Shown here piece after piece: positions 12,823-24,880 of a DNA stretch of 64,000 nt. The stretch spans positions 186,001 through 250,000 of the forward strand of contig NC_045143.1 in assembly GCF_008831285.2 (NCBI RefSeq), in the 5' to 3' direction. Source of the DNA: Nymphaea colorata. Lineage: Eukaryota > Streptophyta > Magnoliopsida > Nymphaeales > Nymphaeaceae. Both the position numbers and the translations under genes were made by a program. The number at the start of each line of letters is the position of its first letter. Positions within the stretch are counted from its first letter, which is position 1. The notes below the pieces were generated by a model that did no database searches, was not told the DNA's origin, and saw only the letters and a list, made by a program, of their open reading frames with translations.

Positions 12823-13071
12823 TGTAGAAATACGAACAAGAAGAAGACGAAGAGAAACAATGATCACGATGTAACGTGGAAAACCCTCAACACGAGGGAG
12901 AAAAAACCACGAATGAGGAGGAGTTGGTGCCCACTAGCAGCCAGACTCTCTCTCTCTTAAGATTATCATTAACACTTAAGGATTAGGGTTACATGACTTA
13001 AGTAGAGCCCAAAACGGGCTACAAGACGGGTCGGGTATGGATCCGGACCCGAAACCCACAATCTATCAACA
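12823..13071 (-). mobile_element. 3' LTR of a truncated Ty1/copia element
   Basis: Read on the minus strand, 249 bases run from TGTTGATAG to ATTTCTACA, the TG...CA ends expected of an LTR. Immediately upstream (minus strand) lies the polypurine tract TTGAGGGGGAG and the end of the polyprotein. The LTR at 39797-40084 ends with the same TTTCTACA and also follows a polypurine tract, so the two belong to related families. The left flank 'aagaatgggaat' is block X, seen uninterrupted at about 6571-6582. Confidence 0.8.
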
Positions 13072-13718
13072 CTCCCCCTCAAGTTGGGCATACATATCAA
13101 ACATGCCCAACTTGGATACATTCCTCTCAAATGAAGCTGAAGGAAGAGCTTTCGTCAGAACATCAGCAGTTTGGTCTTCAGACTTCATGTAAGGTAAGAT
13201 CAACTCTTTCGCATCAATCCTTTCCCGAATGAAGTGACGATCAATTTCAACATGTTTTGTTCTGTCGTGAAGAACAGGGTTGTTGGCTAAGTTGATTGCA
13301 GACTTGTTATCACAATACATCTTCATAGGTCCTTCAATCTCTATTCCAATGTCAGTCAACAATATCTTCAACCACAATAACTCTGACACTCCCATAGCAA
13401 CTGCCCTATATTCTGCCTCTGCACTGGATCTAGAGCAAACATCCTGTCTCTTGCTCCTCCATACAACAAGGTTTCCTCCCAAGTAGACACAGTACCCTGT
13501 AGTGGATCGTCTGGTATCACCACAATCTGCCCAATCCGCATCAGAATAGCCCTCGATTTCCACAGTCTCTTGTTTCACATACAGGAGTCCCTTACCAGGA
13601 TTTTTCTTCAGGTAGCATAGCACTCTGTCCACAGCCTTCAGATGTGCATCGGTTGGCGCATGCATGAATTGGCTCAAAACATTCACCGCAAAGGTGATAT
13701 CAGGTCTCGTGAGGGGTC
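13066..13718 (-). pseudogene. Ty1/copia RNase H domain fragment
   Basis: A 206-residue open frame (13066-13686, minus) carries the copia RNase H domain: GYSDADWA, SRSSAEAEYRA, YCDNKSAI and HVEIDRHFIRE, which hold the acidic residues of the active site, followed by the DVLTKALP tail. The frame is intact but integrase and reverse transcriptase are missing; upstream sequence stops at about 13718, where block Y text ('ggtcaatcctttgac') takes over. This is the 3' end of a retrotransposon truncated on its 5' side. It cannot transpose by itself. Confidence 0.85.
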
Positions 13719-14640
13719 AATCCTTTGACTTGTCTTAGGCCTTTCGCATGTATGATTAGGATGCAGAAATCGTATTTCAGTATTCATCTAATTTAAGTTT
13801 TTGGCTGGAGAGTCTGTGATATTTCAGAAAAGAATAGATTTATATTGGAATTTGGTAGAGTTAGGGTTCATTTAGGTTGCATTGCTATTCCTATGGGCAT
13901 TTACGGAAGAGAGAGATACACAAGGGCATGCATATATTCTCGTATGTGATTACCTTTAGTGATCCATTAATGTGTTGATCTTATGTTGTAACTTTTTAGC
14001 CTTCTAAGTAATGTTAGACGGCTGTGGTTATAGTTGGGGTGTCACATTCAAGTGCTTCAGGTATTGTTGGTCATTCCAGCCTACTGTTGGATGCTTGTCG
14101 CTCAACCTTGTGGTTGGTTGAGTTGCACACTAAAGGTTTTGTTTAGGGCTTTTTTTTTTGTGGTTTCAAAAAAGTTAGGAGATAATGGTAATAGGTTTAT
14201 GGTGAAAAAAACATCTAAATGCAGAAAATGGACAAATGGTATGTGGGGGCATTAGCTATTAGAAGGTTCTTTGTGTATTATCGCAAACACTTGTGTATAT
14301 GCAATTTATATGTGTATGTGTATGATCCATCAAGCTATATGCACAAGTGCGTATATAACCGTAGTCTTACATATATATACATTTGACTATATTAGTAATA
14401 TATGTAAGCATTTTTATTCTTTTTGTAATTGTATTTTTCTAATTTTTATGTTTGTGCAAGCTCAGCTTGGTCAAATTGAGTCTGACCAAGCTATGGTCAG
14501 ACCTGTGAGTTTTTTAGGCCTTGGTGCCTTATATTATCACCAAGAGGTAGGGACTTCTCAACTATATCGGAGCTGAACATCTCTTCTGCACACAAATACC
14601 TGCACTTACAAAGCTCAAGTTGAAATTCTCAGGAATTTTG
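13719..14640 (+). repeat. Block Y, copy 2 (3' part)
   Basis: Begins at 'ggtcaatcctttgacttg', matching copy 1 from about 8349, and runs beyond its end into an AT-rich part and 'agctcagcttggtcaaattg' (14460), a segment also found at 40580-40620. It holds only non-coding text. It touches the truncated copia directly, which suggests a deletion or recombination junction. Confidence 0.7.
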
Positions 14641-15689
14641 CTAAAGGAAGTTGTGATCCATTTGATATACTACTTGCCTTTTGCTCTTGAAAAGTTTCAT
14701 GTTTCAGGCGGAGTTCTAAAATCTGTCCATCCCCGTAGTCTCATCCCCTCATCCAACAATTTTTTCCACAATTATTGCCCGTTGTTTCACTAAACCTGAC
14801 CTTTAGGCCAATATTTTCCGATGTTTAAGCTTGCTTTGCTAAAAGTGACACTATGCACAATTTTCAACCTGCTCGTAAATGCAAAGAGGGGCATATATTT
14901 AAATGCAATATTTTCTTACATTTTAGATCCTAAAGGCCCAAACTGGTCCACATTTTTCTAAAATTTCCTTCCAAGTTCTTTATTTTTGGACCTAATGATT
15001 ATGATCTGGGACAATGACAAGGCCCAAGTTCTTTACTCCTCTCCAACAACCTTGTACACATGAAACCTTTGAAATCAATACCTTTAAAAGAGTAGTGACT
15101 GTATTTTGCTTTACAAAAATGCCAAAAAGATACTCCAATGACGGTTTTATGTGTATGGAAACTATTACTGAGAGCAGGGGTAGTTGTTACAATTGTCTTT
15201 TGGCCGTCGGTTTTCCATGCTTACAATTGCTCTATATTGTGTCGGCAACTTATGGGGATTTTCCATTCATATAGCTGTCTGGTAGCTAAGTTGAGTACCA
15301 TTTAACCATTAGGAGAGGGAAAATGTGTCCTTATTTTATTACTTTCGGCAGCTTGACACTGTGATTACCGCAGCTGCCTGTATAATATTCAATAATGACT
15401 AGCAAGGGAATGAGTAGGTGTGACACTTATTAAAAATTACAAAATGTTTTTCAGGTTGCAGGCAAAATGTAGGCCCAAAAAGGAAATTTTTCAAATGTAT
15501 GTCCCTTGTCAATGATTGAATAATATTTTTTGCATATGGGCATATAAAAAATTTATCGATTTGTTGGTATGACACTTTGGGATTCATGTAACTAATTTGC
15601 ATGTCCAAGTTATCCATATTGGTGCTCACTGTGCCTGTTGTCTAGATTTGTACATTTCCAGTCAATAGTTGGTATGAACTGTCAATTTT
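14641..15689. other. Spacer with no recognised feature
   Basis: AT-rich sequence without protein similarity that I can see on either strand. Short open frames (for example 15014-15274 plus) have no recognisable domain. Confidence 0.4.
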
Positions 15690-16150
15690 GCGTGCAGAAT
15701 CTTGGTTTGTTTAGGGTTCGAAATTCAAATACCTGTTTTATATATCTGCTTATAATGAAATGGATAAAATATGTTGATTTCAAACAAAAAAAAGATCTGA
15801 TTGTTGGAGCTAGAACCGACTAATTATATTCAGAGTGTGTGTTTAAACCAATCTAACACCTTCTTATATATCTGCTTCAATGCTTCCAGATTATTTCTTT
15901 TGACGAAGTAATGCCTTGGGGTTGTTAGATCCATTTGCTTCAACACTTTATGTTACAAAAAGAAGAACCAAATAATAGTTTTGCTGCACCTAACTCTCCT
16001 TGCTCCATAGGGTTTTAGAAAGTTATTCAAGAACCGCACAGACATTGGGATCAAAACAAAATGGGGAAACTTAATATGAAGCTATTGAAGGAAGCATGTA
16101 TAATGTATATTTTCTGCACATAAGATTCTTGTCAAAGATTATCTTGAGGC
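15690..16150 (+). pseudogene. FDM gene fragment A: intron 4 and exon 5 (XH domain)
   Basis: On the plus strand the text matches intron 4 of the intact FDM gene (54200-54560, read in reverse), then the splice acceptor 'ccatag', then exon 5. The exon begins GFRKLFKNRTDIGIK, compared with GFKSLFRNRTDIGIK in the parent. It soon goes out of frame, with stops after about 22 codons, and ends near 16150 where unrelated sequence begins. Keeping the intron shows that the copy was made from DNA. The orientation is opposite to that of exons 1-2 at the far end of the same block. Confidence 0.8.
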
Positions 16151-16532
16151 AATTATTGCCAAACAACCACCCAAGCACCTCTTGGTTTTGCTATGCATCT
16201 CTTGAGTTCCCAATGTCTGGTTGATGTAACCAGATCCAATATCAATAAAATAACATGTCCCTTAATCTTTACCATCTAACGGTGTTTCATTTATCTTCAC
16301 AGAAACCATCAAAGAAGAATTTTTAATGTCATAAATGATTGTTTTCCCTACTAGATCACTCTCTCATTTTCTAGTGATAGAATAGTTACCGCAGTGTGTC
16401 CATTTGGCAACCAAAAAGCAAAAAGAAGTATTTTGTAGACAGGGGAGGGGGAGAGAGTGAAGTGGCAAAAGATGGGTCAACCTATGCAGGCCAGGCACTA
16501 TCTAGGGATTACATTTAATATATGTTATTCCT

Positions 16533-16592
16533 TAATATATATATATATATATATATAGATAGATAGATAGATAGATAGATATATAGATATGT
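16533..16592. repeat. Microsatellite (TA)n-(GATA)n
   Basis: A TA run passes into several GATA units and then irregular TA. Its mirror partner in arm B is a long AT run at 46893-46946. Confidence 0.85.
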
Positions 16593-17224
16593 ATATATGA
16601 CTAGAATTTCTTTCATTGAGATGTTCTAAAGCTTGATCTGATTCTGGATTACATTGATGCAGGAATTTTTTTTTTTATTGGCGTGCCTAACATGTCTGTT
16701 TACTTTGGTTGTGCATGGTAAGTAGGAAGCTCCTCTGTTCTTCGGAAACTGATGCTTACATGTTGATAAATTAGCAAAAGGAGAGATAGTGTTGATTTCA
16801 GCTTGCTTGTCTTTATACAGGCCAGCAAGCGAGAGAGGCAAGGCCCACACACTCGAAGCAATAGTCTGCACTTCTTCCTGTCAATGCGGTCACCACCTGC
16901 AATATCCACCAACCAGCTTGGGTTCCATCATATTTGTAGCATTAATTCAGAGTTTTTTCAGTGATGCATTTTTAGCTTTTAGGCTCCACTGTTTGGAAGC
17001 TTTGAGATGGTCGAATTTTATTTTTCAAAAAAAATTCCGCGAAAAATGATCCTGCAACTACGTGCTAAGTTGCAGGTTGAAGATCATGTTAATAAGGTCT
17101 TATGGATATATGGTAAAACTAAAAAAGAGAATTAAGCAAGTCGATCCGTCGCTGGCCGATTTATCGCGTTGGGTTTGGATTGACGAAATGAGGTATTCGT
17201 ATTGCGTGGGTCGGAACATATTAC

Positions 17225-17500
17225 TTGCGGTCAACCTTCACCGGTGATGTTGGCGCCGGTATTGCAGTCTATAGCGGTGATAGATTCACCGGTATACATT
17301 CCTCCGGCGGTGATTTTTGTCGCCTGTATACAGGTCTAGCGATGAAGATATGCGCCGCTATAGGTGGCCTCTTCCGGTGATAGTAACCGCCGGGAGAAGC
17401 AGCTATAGCGGTGAGCCCTCCACCGGTATAGATATGCCAAGGAATCTATACCGGTGAAAATTGTCATCGTTGTACATGTATACTGGTGATCCTCCACCTC
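17225..17500. repeat. Cluster of short 'ctatagcggtga / caccggtata' motifs, arm A
   Basis: In about 275 bases the motifs TATAGCGGTGA, CACCGGTATA and CGCCGCTATAGG occur repeatedly and in both orientations. Such dense short repeats are typical of the subterminal regions of CACTA (En/Spm) transposons, where the transposase binds. The mirrored cluster is at 46040-46260. No CACTA terminus was confirmed, so the class is a suggestion. Confidence 0.5.
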
Positions 17501-19564
17501 TAGTTTCGCTGGTTTCTTTTGAATTTGGATTGAGAGGAGTTTAATTACATCGTTCTTCGTCCCTCGCCTTTCCTTAGCACTTCCGTGTAAGACAAGTACA
17601 TTTTGTGTTCTCCCCCTCTCTCTACATATGAAAGGAAGTTCGGACTTTTTGAGCAAATATTCTCACGTAAGTGCCTTATATACATAGTGCCATTTTCACA
17701 TATGATCAGTTGCAGACTTTAATGATTTTGAGAACAAATAATATCAATCGGATACAAACCTCAGGAAATTAATATATTTAGTAATTTCTGTAAATTATAA
17801 ACAACCAAGCTCTAATTTGGAAAACAAGACCCTAAAACCTCTTACTCACCCTCCTTTCTACTTTGTTATGTAATTCCTTTTTGTAAAGTAGAAAGCGAGG
17901 AAAAACCAACTTGTCTTCCCAGGAGGTGGAAGCAAGTGGTAACCTTTGAGGTGACACCACAATCGTCGGCTGCCTGAGTAGATTCCATTGCTGGTTAACT
18001 CATTAGCATTGTAGAGAGGAGGCGCCATGTATTGTTGTAAGTAGTTGCAGAGTGATGTAATGGCTCTGATAGATGTTAGCGGACTAGTCTGCTACTTGGC
18101 GCTGGGCACTAAAGTAGTCGTCAGCTCACCGGCACCGAACCCATTCACTCAACTTGCCATTAAGCTTTACTGGTACACTCAACGGGTACTCTTCACGCGC
18201 ATCGTTAATTTCTAATGGGTAGGTGTAGGTCCTCTTCCAAACTGCCACCATCATTGATGAAGCCGGGTACACAATTCAGCTGTCTGTTCTTGATTTTTTT
18301 ATTGTTCATGCTGATGTCATCTGTCTTAATAAAACGTGGAGGCCTACCCTCTGTAAAATTTAATAAAACGTGGAGGCGTACCCTCTGTAAAATAAAATTC
18401 TCGACAAATTTTTAGTACGATATTGGACCTAATACGTTCTTGGTTTAGATTTTTTCACTTCAAAAAACAATGCCAAGTCCGATGCATGAGCCTAGGATAA
18501 GAGGTAATCAAACAATAATTTCTAAGAGATACACCCAAACTTTGGCTTATATATACAAGGAAATAGATAGTCCACAAAAATTGTGACATATATTGCCCTT
18601 TATACTTGTTCTAGAATTTAGTGCTCCTCGTTGATGTCTACTCTAACTGGAAATTCTAACTCTAAATCGAACAGGGCGGGCCCAATACCGCCCTAGTAGG
18701 TGTTCATTCTTTGACTGGAGATTTTAATGCCGACATAGACGGCAGGTCGTGTTGGTGCGAATCTTACTCCCAAGCTTTTTCACAAATGATCATTTGAGAT
18801 GAACTTGGTCATGATCTTCACATGGAAACCCGAGCTTTCCTACGCATGTGAATTGATTGATTGTAGTTGTTCGTATATGTAGTCATTAGAGGCATTTCCA
18901 TCAATTTGTTTCAAATTGAAAAAGAAAAAATGAATTCTACTACATATTTGAATTTTTAAATGTCACTTACTTAGCCTTTCAAAAATACACTTAAAGGAAA
19001 AGACTTAATCACATGTAACATTTTCAGTACAAGGCACTCACAAATGGTTGAGACATGTCATGCGTATTTATCGTTCAGGCAAACAAGAGTTCAATTTACT
19101 TCGCTTAAAAGCTTTAGGTACCGTTTGGGCAATTCCTTGACAAAATGATTTTTTAGAAAACTTGGTTTTGTAAAAATGATTGTTTAAATGAGTTTAAAAA
19201 ACATAGCTTTTATGTTTTGGTGGGTAGACAAAAACAAAAAAAGGTTTTGTGTGCAAGAAGGGCCTTAATGAAACTCCCTACCACCTTCCACTACAAGCCA
19301 TACAGGCTTTAAAAAACAGTCCATTAAAGACAGGAACCAAGGCCCTCTCGTTCGGTTTGGCCTTGTGTCTATCAACTTGGTTAGGAAATTGATATGTAGA
19401 TATGTCAATGTATTTGATTTGATATCTAGATATTCGATCGAAGCATTTGGAAAACCCAAAGAACTAGATTTGGAACATGCAAATGAAACATGTGAATATC
19501 CGTTGCAATTTAGATTGGGATCTGAATCTGAAATAGAATCTGAAACATGTGAATATCCTCCTCA

Positions 19565-20245
19565 AGCTTCTTTTTTTTTTTTCTCATAGTCATAGTGGGC
19601 TCCTCGTTTCTGCAACTCTATATCACGCTGTGCGAGTTTAGACTTTAGACCTTCCCATTGCACCACTTCTCAACTTTCTTTCAGAATCTCAATCCGTAAA
19701 TCAGAATTGCTACTTTCTTGTTTTTTCAGCTCTAGGGAAAACCAGCTTAACAAGGGTACAAACAGAATTGCTTAGTATGACTTGTTCTCTACTACCAAGC
19801 TTGTATCTATATGCAATTAAGACCACTTAAACAGGTGCCCTCTTCTTTTACATAAAACTACTTATCATGGAAACATAAAACTAAATTAAACCCATAAACA
19901 ACCTAATGATGCAATTACAATGATGCTACTGACCTTCTTTTCATCAATTAGACCACAAGTCCTTATTCTTTTCATCAATTCTAAGTGTGAGGCAGTCTAC
20001 TAGAGTGTTCTTATTTTGTTCCTCCTCCTGTTGGGGCTCACCAATAGTTTTTAGATCGCCACTATGAAGTTATTACATATGTACATAATCATCAGCATTA
20101 TAATAGTCATCTTCCTGGGCTGACCATGCACATACTTGAATCATTCTTTTATGACTCAGTCCACTCTTTTTTACTATGGAACCTCAAATCAAATGACATC
20201 TCAAATGATGTCGCGCAATAGAAACCAGTCCAATTCTTCTCAAAT
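19565..20245 (-). pseudogene. FDM gene fragment A: exon 1 (3' part), intron 1 and exon 2
   Basis: Read on the minus strand, 20245-19935 matches the XS-domain end and first coiled-coil part of exon 1 of the intact FDM gene, followed by a shortened intron 1 (about 19745-19930) and exon 2 (19565-19740). Several in-frame stops and length changes (for example in the region equivalent to SSMYAWLAREDDYHN) rule out function. The right edge stops in the codons for the EKNW stretch and continues directly into block X text. Introns are present, so capture was at DNA level. Confidence 0.8.
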
Positions 20246-20345
20246 TATTACCTAAGATGTCGAGGATGATTCCTTTATGTTCACATTTTGAAAATTGAAA
20301 TATATCCATTCTAGAAGTTCGACAACATTGATGCGAAATGAATAT
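20246..20345. repeat. Block X fragment
   Basis: 'Acctaagatgtcgaggatg' to 'gatgcgaaatgaat' matches 3679-3772 of block X copy 1. It is fused directly to the FDM fragment. Confidence 0.75.
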
Positions 20346-22478
20346 TATTTGCACATGGGCTTCTTTCCTCTCGTAGCCATGACCGTCAACGCAGAGTGAA
20401 CGAGAGAGAAGCGTAGGGTAGAGACCTTGATCTCTGGTCGTAGTGAGTCTTGAAATAGGGTAGAGAGCTTCTTCTCTGAACGGGAACGCCGACGTTTTCT
20501 CTACCCTACTTCTTGGAAGGATTTGGCTGCACCCAAAGGCCTTTTCAACCTCAGAGTATTGCCCTTTCAACCTCAGAGTATTTCACTTCTGCCACTGCTT
20601 TCCTTCCAGAAAGAACCTGCTCTGTATAAAAGGAGCCACTTATTTGAAGATATTACACGTTTGCCATTCCCTTTCAAAACAATCATGTGATGGCACTATG
20701 GCAAATTGGCAATCTCAACTTTTTCAAAAAAAAAATTACTGCCTTATCTGTTTGCACCAAATTAAACCGATTATAGAAAAATAAAAGAAAATAATAAACC
20801 AACTTGAGAATTTGGTAATCTGTTGTTCGGTCCTGAGAAAGGGAATGGCATCTCAGCAGTTTGTTTAGGAGATCTTGGGCATAGAGGAAATTTTACTCAG
20901 CGACAGAGTATGTGGACTACTGACCATCGTTTTGGTCAAAATTTTAGGGTCTAAGCGAGTTTGATCGAAGAGGGAACAAGGAAGTGCTGCCCGAGCCTGA
21001 CCTGGTCAACCGGTTCGATCCGGTCAAACAAACAATTCTCAGTCTCCAAGCGTGCTTCAACGGAGTCTGCATCTCGGACCCAGCGCTCAACATCCCCAAT
21101 TTCTCTTTCTCCTTCAACTAAAGGAAAAAAAAGAACGCGGCTTATTGTTTCAGAAAATATAGAATGATTATAGCTAAGCTTTGATTGTTTGGTTACAAAA
21201 TAATATCCATAATCGCGCAAAAAAAGCGTAGCATTTTCACACCATATAATTCAAAAACACATGTTTCTTCTTATTAAATAGTCTCTTAATTAGGGCAAAT
21301 TTGGTTAGTACATTTGCAGACATGAACTCTATTCAGTGCTGTCTTGGTACCCATTCTTTAGATTTTCTTTTTTTTGGACTTAGAAGAGTCCAACTGTAAA
21401 ATCCAAAGCTTTCATTTTCCCTCTAGCCAAATATCCTATAAATCAAACTTGCCATCGAGTTAGGAATTGAAATCTTGATTTGATTTTAATGTCAATATCT
21501 TGACACGTTCTAGCAATAAATTTGAGACCATGGACAAACCGAGTTCTTCTTAAGGGTTGTTTGAAAATATACTAAACCTCAAAGTACAATGCATTTTATC
21601 TACTTCAAAATTGGGTTAGATTCTCTTAATGACCAAAGAGTCTTTTAATGAGCGTTAGTGTTTCATGAATCTACTTCAAAATTGGGTTAAATTCATGAGA
21701 CACATGTTTCAAGTGTTGTTTGGTGAATCTACTCAAATTTAAAAAAATTCCTTGTACTACCATCTTTAATTTGTTTCATGAGTGATGAGTCACACAACTC
21801 TTGTCATTCCTTCCTGCCACCTTGTACACCAAATTGGCCGGCCAGGCCGCCCGTCAGTTGATTGGTTGCGAATTGATTAAAAATATTAAAAAATAAAAAT
21901 AGTTAAATAAAACTTCAAAATATATTTAAAAGTAATTAAAAGTCTCAACAATATACAAGTTAATCAAACGCACACCTTCAACAATATAAAAGATGGGTAG
22001 TTGGGATCGCCAAATATTCTATTTTTTTTTATAAATTTAAATGATTTAATAATTCATTTAATATAACAAAGTTTATAAATCATACACAAAATCAAATATA
22101 ATTTCTTATTTAAATTATAAAATACAAGAGGGGCTAATATCTTATTTAAATTAAAAAATAGTTTAAAATATTTTACACTGATTTAAAAATAACAAAATGG
22201 AGGGAATCGGCTGATACACACTGATTCAACCAACAAGGATTACTAACAATAACTTAAGGGGCACGTTTGATGAGCATGAAATATCATACAGCACCCGAAC
22301 TAAAACTTAAATTTTGAAAATTTTTTTATCACCTTCTCATTTTTATGTTAAATGTTTAGAAAAAAATTAATTGTTTTTGTGAGTAAGCGAGACTTCGTGC
22401 AAAAGTTGGGGGTATCATTGTGGTGTTTGAAAATTTGAGCGGCTGTGGGCGCCTATTTATAATTTTTTCAAAGTAAGA
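20346..22478. other. AT-rich spacer, no recognised gene
   Basis: Mostly AT-rich with long A and T runs (for example 21880-22200). An open frame at 20951-21220 (minus) has a charged stretch but no domain that I recognise. A direct repeat of 'cctttcaacctcagagtat' occurs at about 20540-20580. Nothing else is supported. Confidence 0.4.
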
Positions 22479-22815
22479 ATGAAAAGGGGTCACAATAAAT
22501 CAAGAAGTTCAAGAAACACTTCTCAACGGCCATTCTGTTACGAGGGCTTTCTTTTTCCCGCCGAGTTCCCGGAAAGAAAGCACCCTCTCCTTCTCTCTCG
22601 ATGGGAGGAGTTTGGATCTTCGATGGCGCGACGATGGAGGAGGCTGGATCCTCGATGGTGCGACGATGGAGGAGGATGCAGATTGCATCGGTGGGTTGCC
22701 GCAGTTCATCCTTCCAAATTACGAGCAGCAGCTCCTATCCATCATCCTTCCGCTGGTGAGTTTCCTTCCTCCTCCCTCGCTCTTTCAGCGTTTCTGCGCT
22801 CTCATTAGGGCTTGA
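22479..22815 (+). other. GC-rich 5'-exon-like segment of unknown origin
   Basis: Base composition changes sharply here from AT-rich to GC-rich. A direct repeat of about 36 bases ('ctcgatggtgcgacgatggaggagg' type) lies at 22615-22675. One frame starting at ATG 22669 reads MEEDADCIGGLPQFILPNYE and remains open to a possible donor 'gctggtgag' at 22752. It could be the first exon of a captured gene, but I do not recognise the protein. Confidence 0.35.
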
Positions 22816-23124
22816 GAAAAATTTTAACCCACAAGACCAATGCAGGTCGATCTTTATGATCATTACTTGGAAGGGAAGGGGAGGGGGGGCATCTAAAAGG
22901 TCGAGAGACAGAGTAGCGAAGTGGAGAAGAGTTCGATCGGCCTCGTCCCTCGCTCGTCGATCCATCGATTCGCGATTTCACTATTTAGTGATCGATCGAT
23001 CGGTCCGTCTCCTTCGCTTTGGGTAAACTCCTTTTGCCCTCCCGTCCTGCAGGTTCTTCTCTTCTCTGCGGTTCCCTCTTACAGTGCAAAAACGCTGAAC
23101 GGGGCTCTTGGTCTGACTGTGCAG

Positions 23125-23214
23125 ATTACGTGTTCGACGAGACTTGCACGAACTTGAGCGTTTATGAGCATCACACGAAGGATGTCATCCAAGCGGCAGT
23201 CAAGGGATTCGATG
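23125..23214 (+). pseudogene. Kinesin-7 (CENP-E-like) motor-domain exon fragment
   Basis: After an acceptor (gtgcag) the exon reads DYVFDETCTNLSVYEHHTKD followed by VIQAAVKGFDG, and ends at a donor (GATG then GTACCC). This is the segment just before the ATP-binding P-loop in plant kinesin-7 motors, where the following exon normally starts with the FAYGQT...GKT loop. That exon is absent downstream; the next recognisable text is valyl-tRNA ligase. It is therefore a single captured exon of 90 bases, still open and with intact splice sites. Confidence 0.7.
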
Positions 23215-23414
23215 GTACCCCTTCAAATTAGTTTTTGTTCTTTTAGTATTTTGAAGGATTGGACGCTTCTGAAGTAGATAGATGCCTTTATTGCTCTTAT
23301 TGCATATCCTATAGCTGTTTGTTACCTGTGCATCTACATCCTACTTTTGCAAGATAGTTTGTCTTTAAATTGTTTAATATACATGAAAAATTAATTTGCT
23401 GAAATCCTCTGAGG

Positions 23415-23890
23415 CCATATGTTGACAAATAATTTGGAACTGGACTGCTGAAGATAAACCCTGTACATGATCATAATGATTATGGTCTTGCAAGAAAATT
23501 GGGCATCCCAATACTAAATGTCATTAACAAGGATGGAATTGATCTTACGGATGCCTGAGACTCCTACTTTGTTATTTCAGTGGACTTGATTGTTTGAAGC
23601 TTTCAACAAATTGTGGGCAGATCTCGAAGAGGCTGGTCTTGCTGTGAAGAAGGAATCATCTACATCAAGACTACCAAGATGACAGTGTGGTGGGGAGGTC
23701 AGGAATTTTCTCTCTCTATATATCATAAGATAATTGGTTTTTTGCAAAACAGTCTAGTCAAATTAAATGGAGCACTTGTATATAATAGGTCATAGAGCCA
23801 CTCGTCGGTAAGCAGTGGTATGTAGTCATGGGGCCTTAGTGCACTGGAAAACGGGGATATATCTATCATTCTTGAGAGGTTTGAAAAGGT
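23415..23890 (+). pseudogene. Valyl-tRNA ligase (plastid-type) gene fragment, three exon pieces
   Basis: First piece, 23415-23557: YVDK, a stop, then FGTGLLKINPVHDHNDYGLA and RKLGIPILNVINKDG, the editing-domain stretch of plant plastid/mitochondrial-type valyl-tRNA ligases. Second piece, about 23580-23697: FNKLWADLEEAGLAVKKE and then a stop where the family has PRSQRGGE, ending at a donor. Third piece from 23789 after an acceptor: VIEPLVGKQWYVVM, then a stop and a frameshift before the ERFEK stretch. Introns of about 20-90 bases lie between. At least three stops and two frameshifts show that it is dead. The enzyme charges tRNA-Val; only the middle part of its gene is here. Confidence 0.8.
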
Positions 23891-23899
23891 ACATGTGCT

Positions 23900-24440
23900 A
23901 CAGGAGGTTTTCTTTTCCAAGGTGAAGTAATATTCTATAGTAGGCTGCTGAAGGTCCTTCACATTTATCCTGTGTCTATTCTGCTGTGCTTTGTTTGGAG
24001 AACCATGTTGCCATTCATCTGATTGATGATCATCTTAGACTGCCTCCTTTTATTTGCAAATGTTTTGTGTAGTTGTGGCTTGTTTGTTGCTGATCTAGCG
24101 GTCATCTCTATTCCATGCTTGAAAATACTGTTGATTGTTGTAAAATTCTGTACTGCTTCTTATTGCCATCCATATGACAATATTTTTACATCCATAGCTT
24201 CCGTTGTATAGGCAAATTATAACAGCTCTTCATAAATGGGTTTTTTAGTTTTCAGATATATTACTCAGCTGCAACATTTGTTGCCTTTATGAATATCCCT
24301 CTAGCATCTGCATTCATATTTATGTTCTTGTTCTGGATTTTAGATTTTTCCTTTTCATTGAAAGATAAGGCAGAACACGAGTAAGAAATCCTTGGGTAAT
24401 GTTTTAATTACTATCTGGAGATGCATAAAGAGTTTTTGAA
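23900..24440. other. Spacer after the valyl-tRNA ligase fragment
   Basis: AT-rich, with no protein similarity noticed. It may contain intron sequence of the captured gene. Confidence 0.3.
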
Positions 24441-24880
24441 ACAAGATTTTGCCATAGGTAAAATGAACCAATATGGAAAAACTACAACCAATGATGTACA
24501 AGAAGAGGGGGACTGGGGAGTAATCCCTTGAGATGTGGGAACCACTCAAGGATCTTATGTGGCAATGTCCCCACAATCAAAATCCAAAATAGCAGTTGGC
24601 GGAATATTATTATGATAAGTTAACTCATAAGCATAGACAAATGGTAGATGCAGCATCTGGGGCACATTCATGATGAAAAGCAATGAAGAAGCATCAACTT
24701 TGTTTGAGACTTAATAACAATTTTACACATCCTGCCTCATCATCTATGCAGGAGAGAGCGCCATGGATGTCTTTGGGAGCAATCAATGAGGAATATGTGA
24801 GGTATCATCATTGCGTTATTGGTGCAAAAGGATGGATAAAATTGGAGATTAGTTGGAGCAAATATTGACACTCATTTGAA
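24440..24880 (+). repeat. Diverged single copy of the satellite building blocks
   Basis: Three consecutive segments resemble parts of the 26.7-37.0 kb array in the same order: 'gtacaagaagagggggactg...gatgtgggaaccactcaagg' (24495-24555) resembles the 'gtacaacaagaggggaagcag...gacatgggaactgc' core; 'actttgtttgagacttaataac...gcaggagagagcg' (24697-24761) resembles the filler at 30180-30250; and 'gtgaggtatcatcattgcg' (24798-24816) resembles 'gtgtgatcgtctcattacg' (30378-30396). Divergence is much higher than between array units, so this looks like an ancestral or sister copy outside the array. Confidence 0.55.

Larger units (their letters stand above)
15690..20245 (+). repeat. Block Z, inverted-repeat arm A
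   Basis: About 4.5 kb of which the part from about 15950 to 20245 returns in reverse at 43290-47525. Landmarks appear in mirrored order: FDM exon 5 fragment (16017 and 47455), GATA/TA microsatellite (16533 and 46893), the 'tatagcggtga' cluster (17225 and 46260), 'aggtgtaggtcctcttcc' (18220 and 45360), a transposon edge with 'gatatctagatattcgatcg' (19420 and 44270), and FDM exons 2-1 (19565-20245 and 43310-44046). The arms are collinear throughout and separated by about 23 kb. The inside shows no transposase. A 38-bp direct duplication ('aataaaacgtggaggc') lies at 18331-18390 and is not doubled in arm B. Confidence 0.8.

Noticed and set aside
20951-21220. Minus-strand open frame of 89 codons with a charged middle part
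   Set aside because: No match to a known domain that I could defend, no splice or expression signal; left as spacer.
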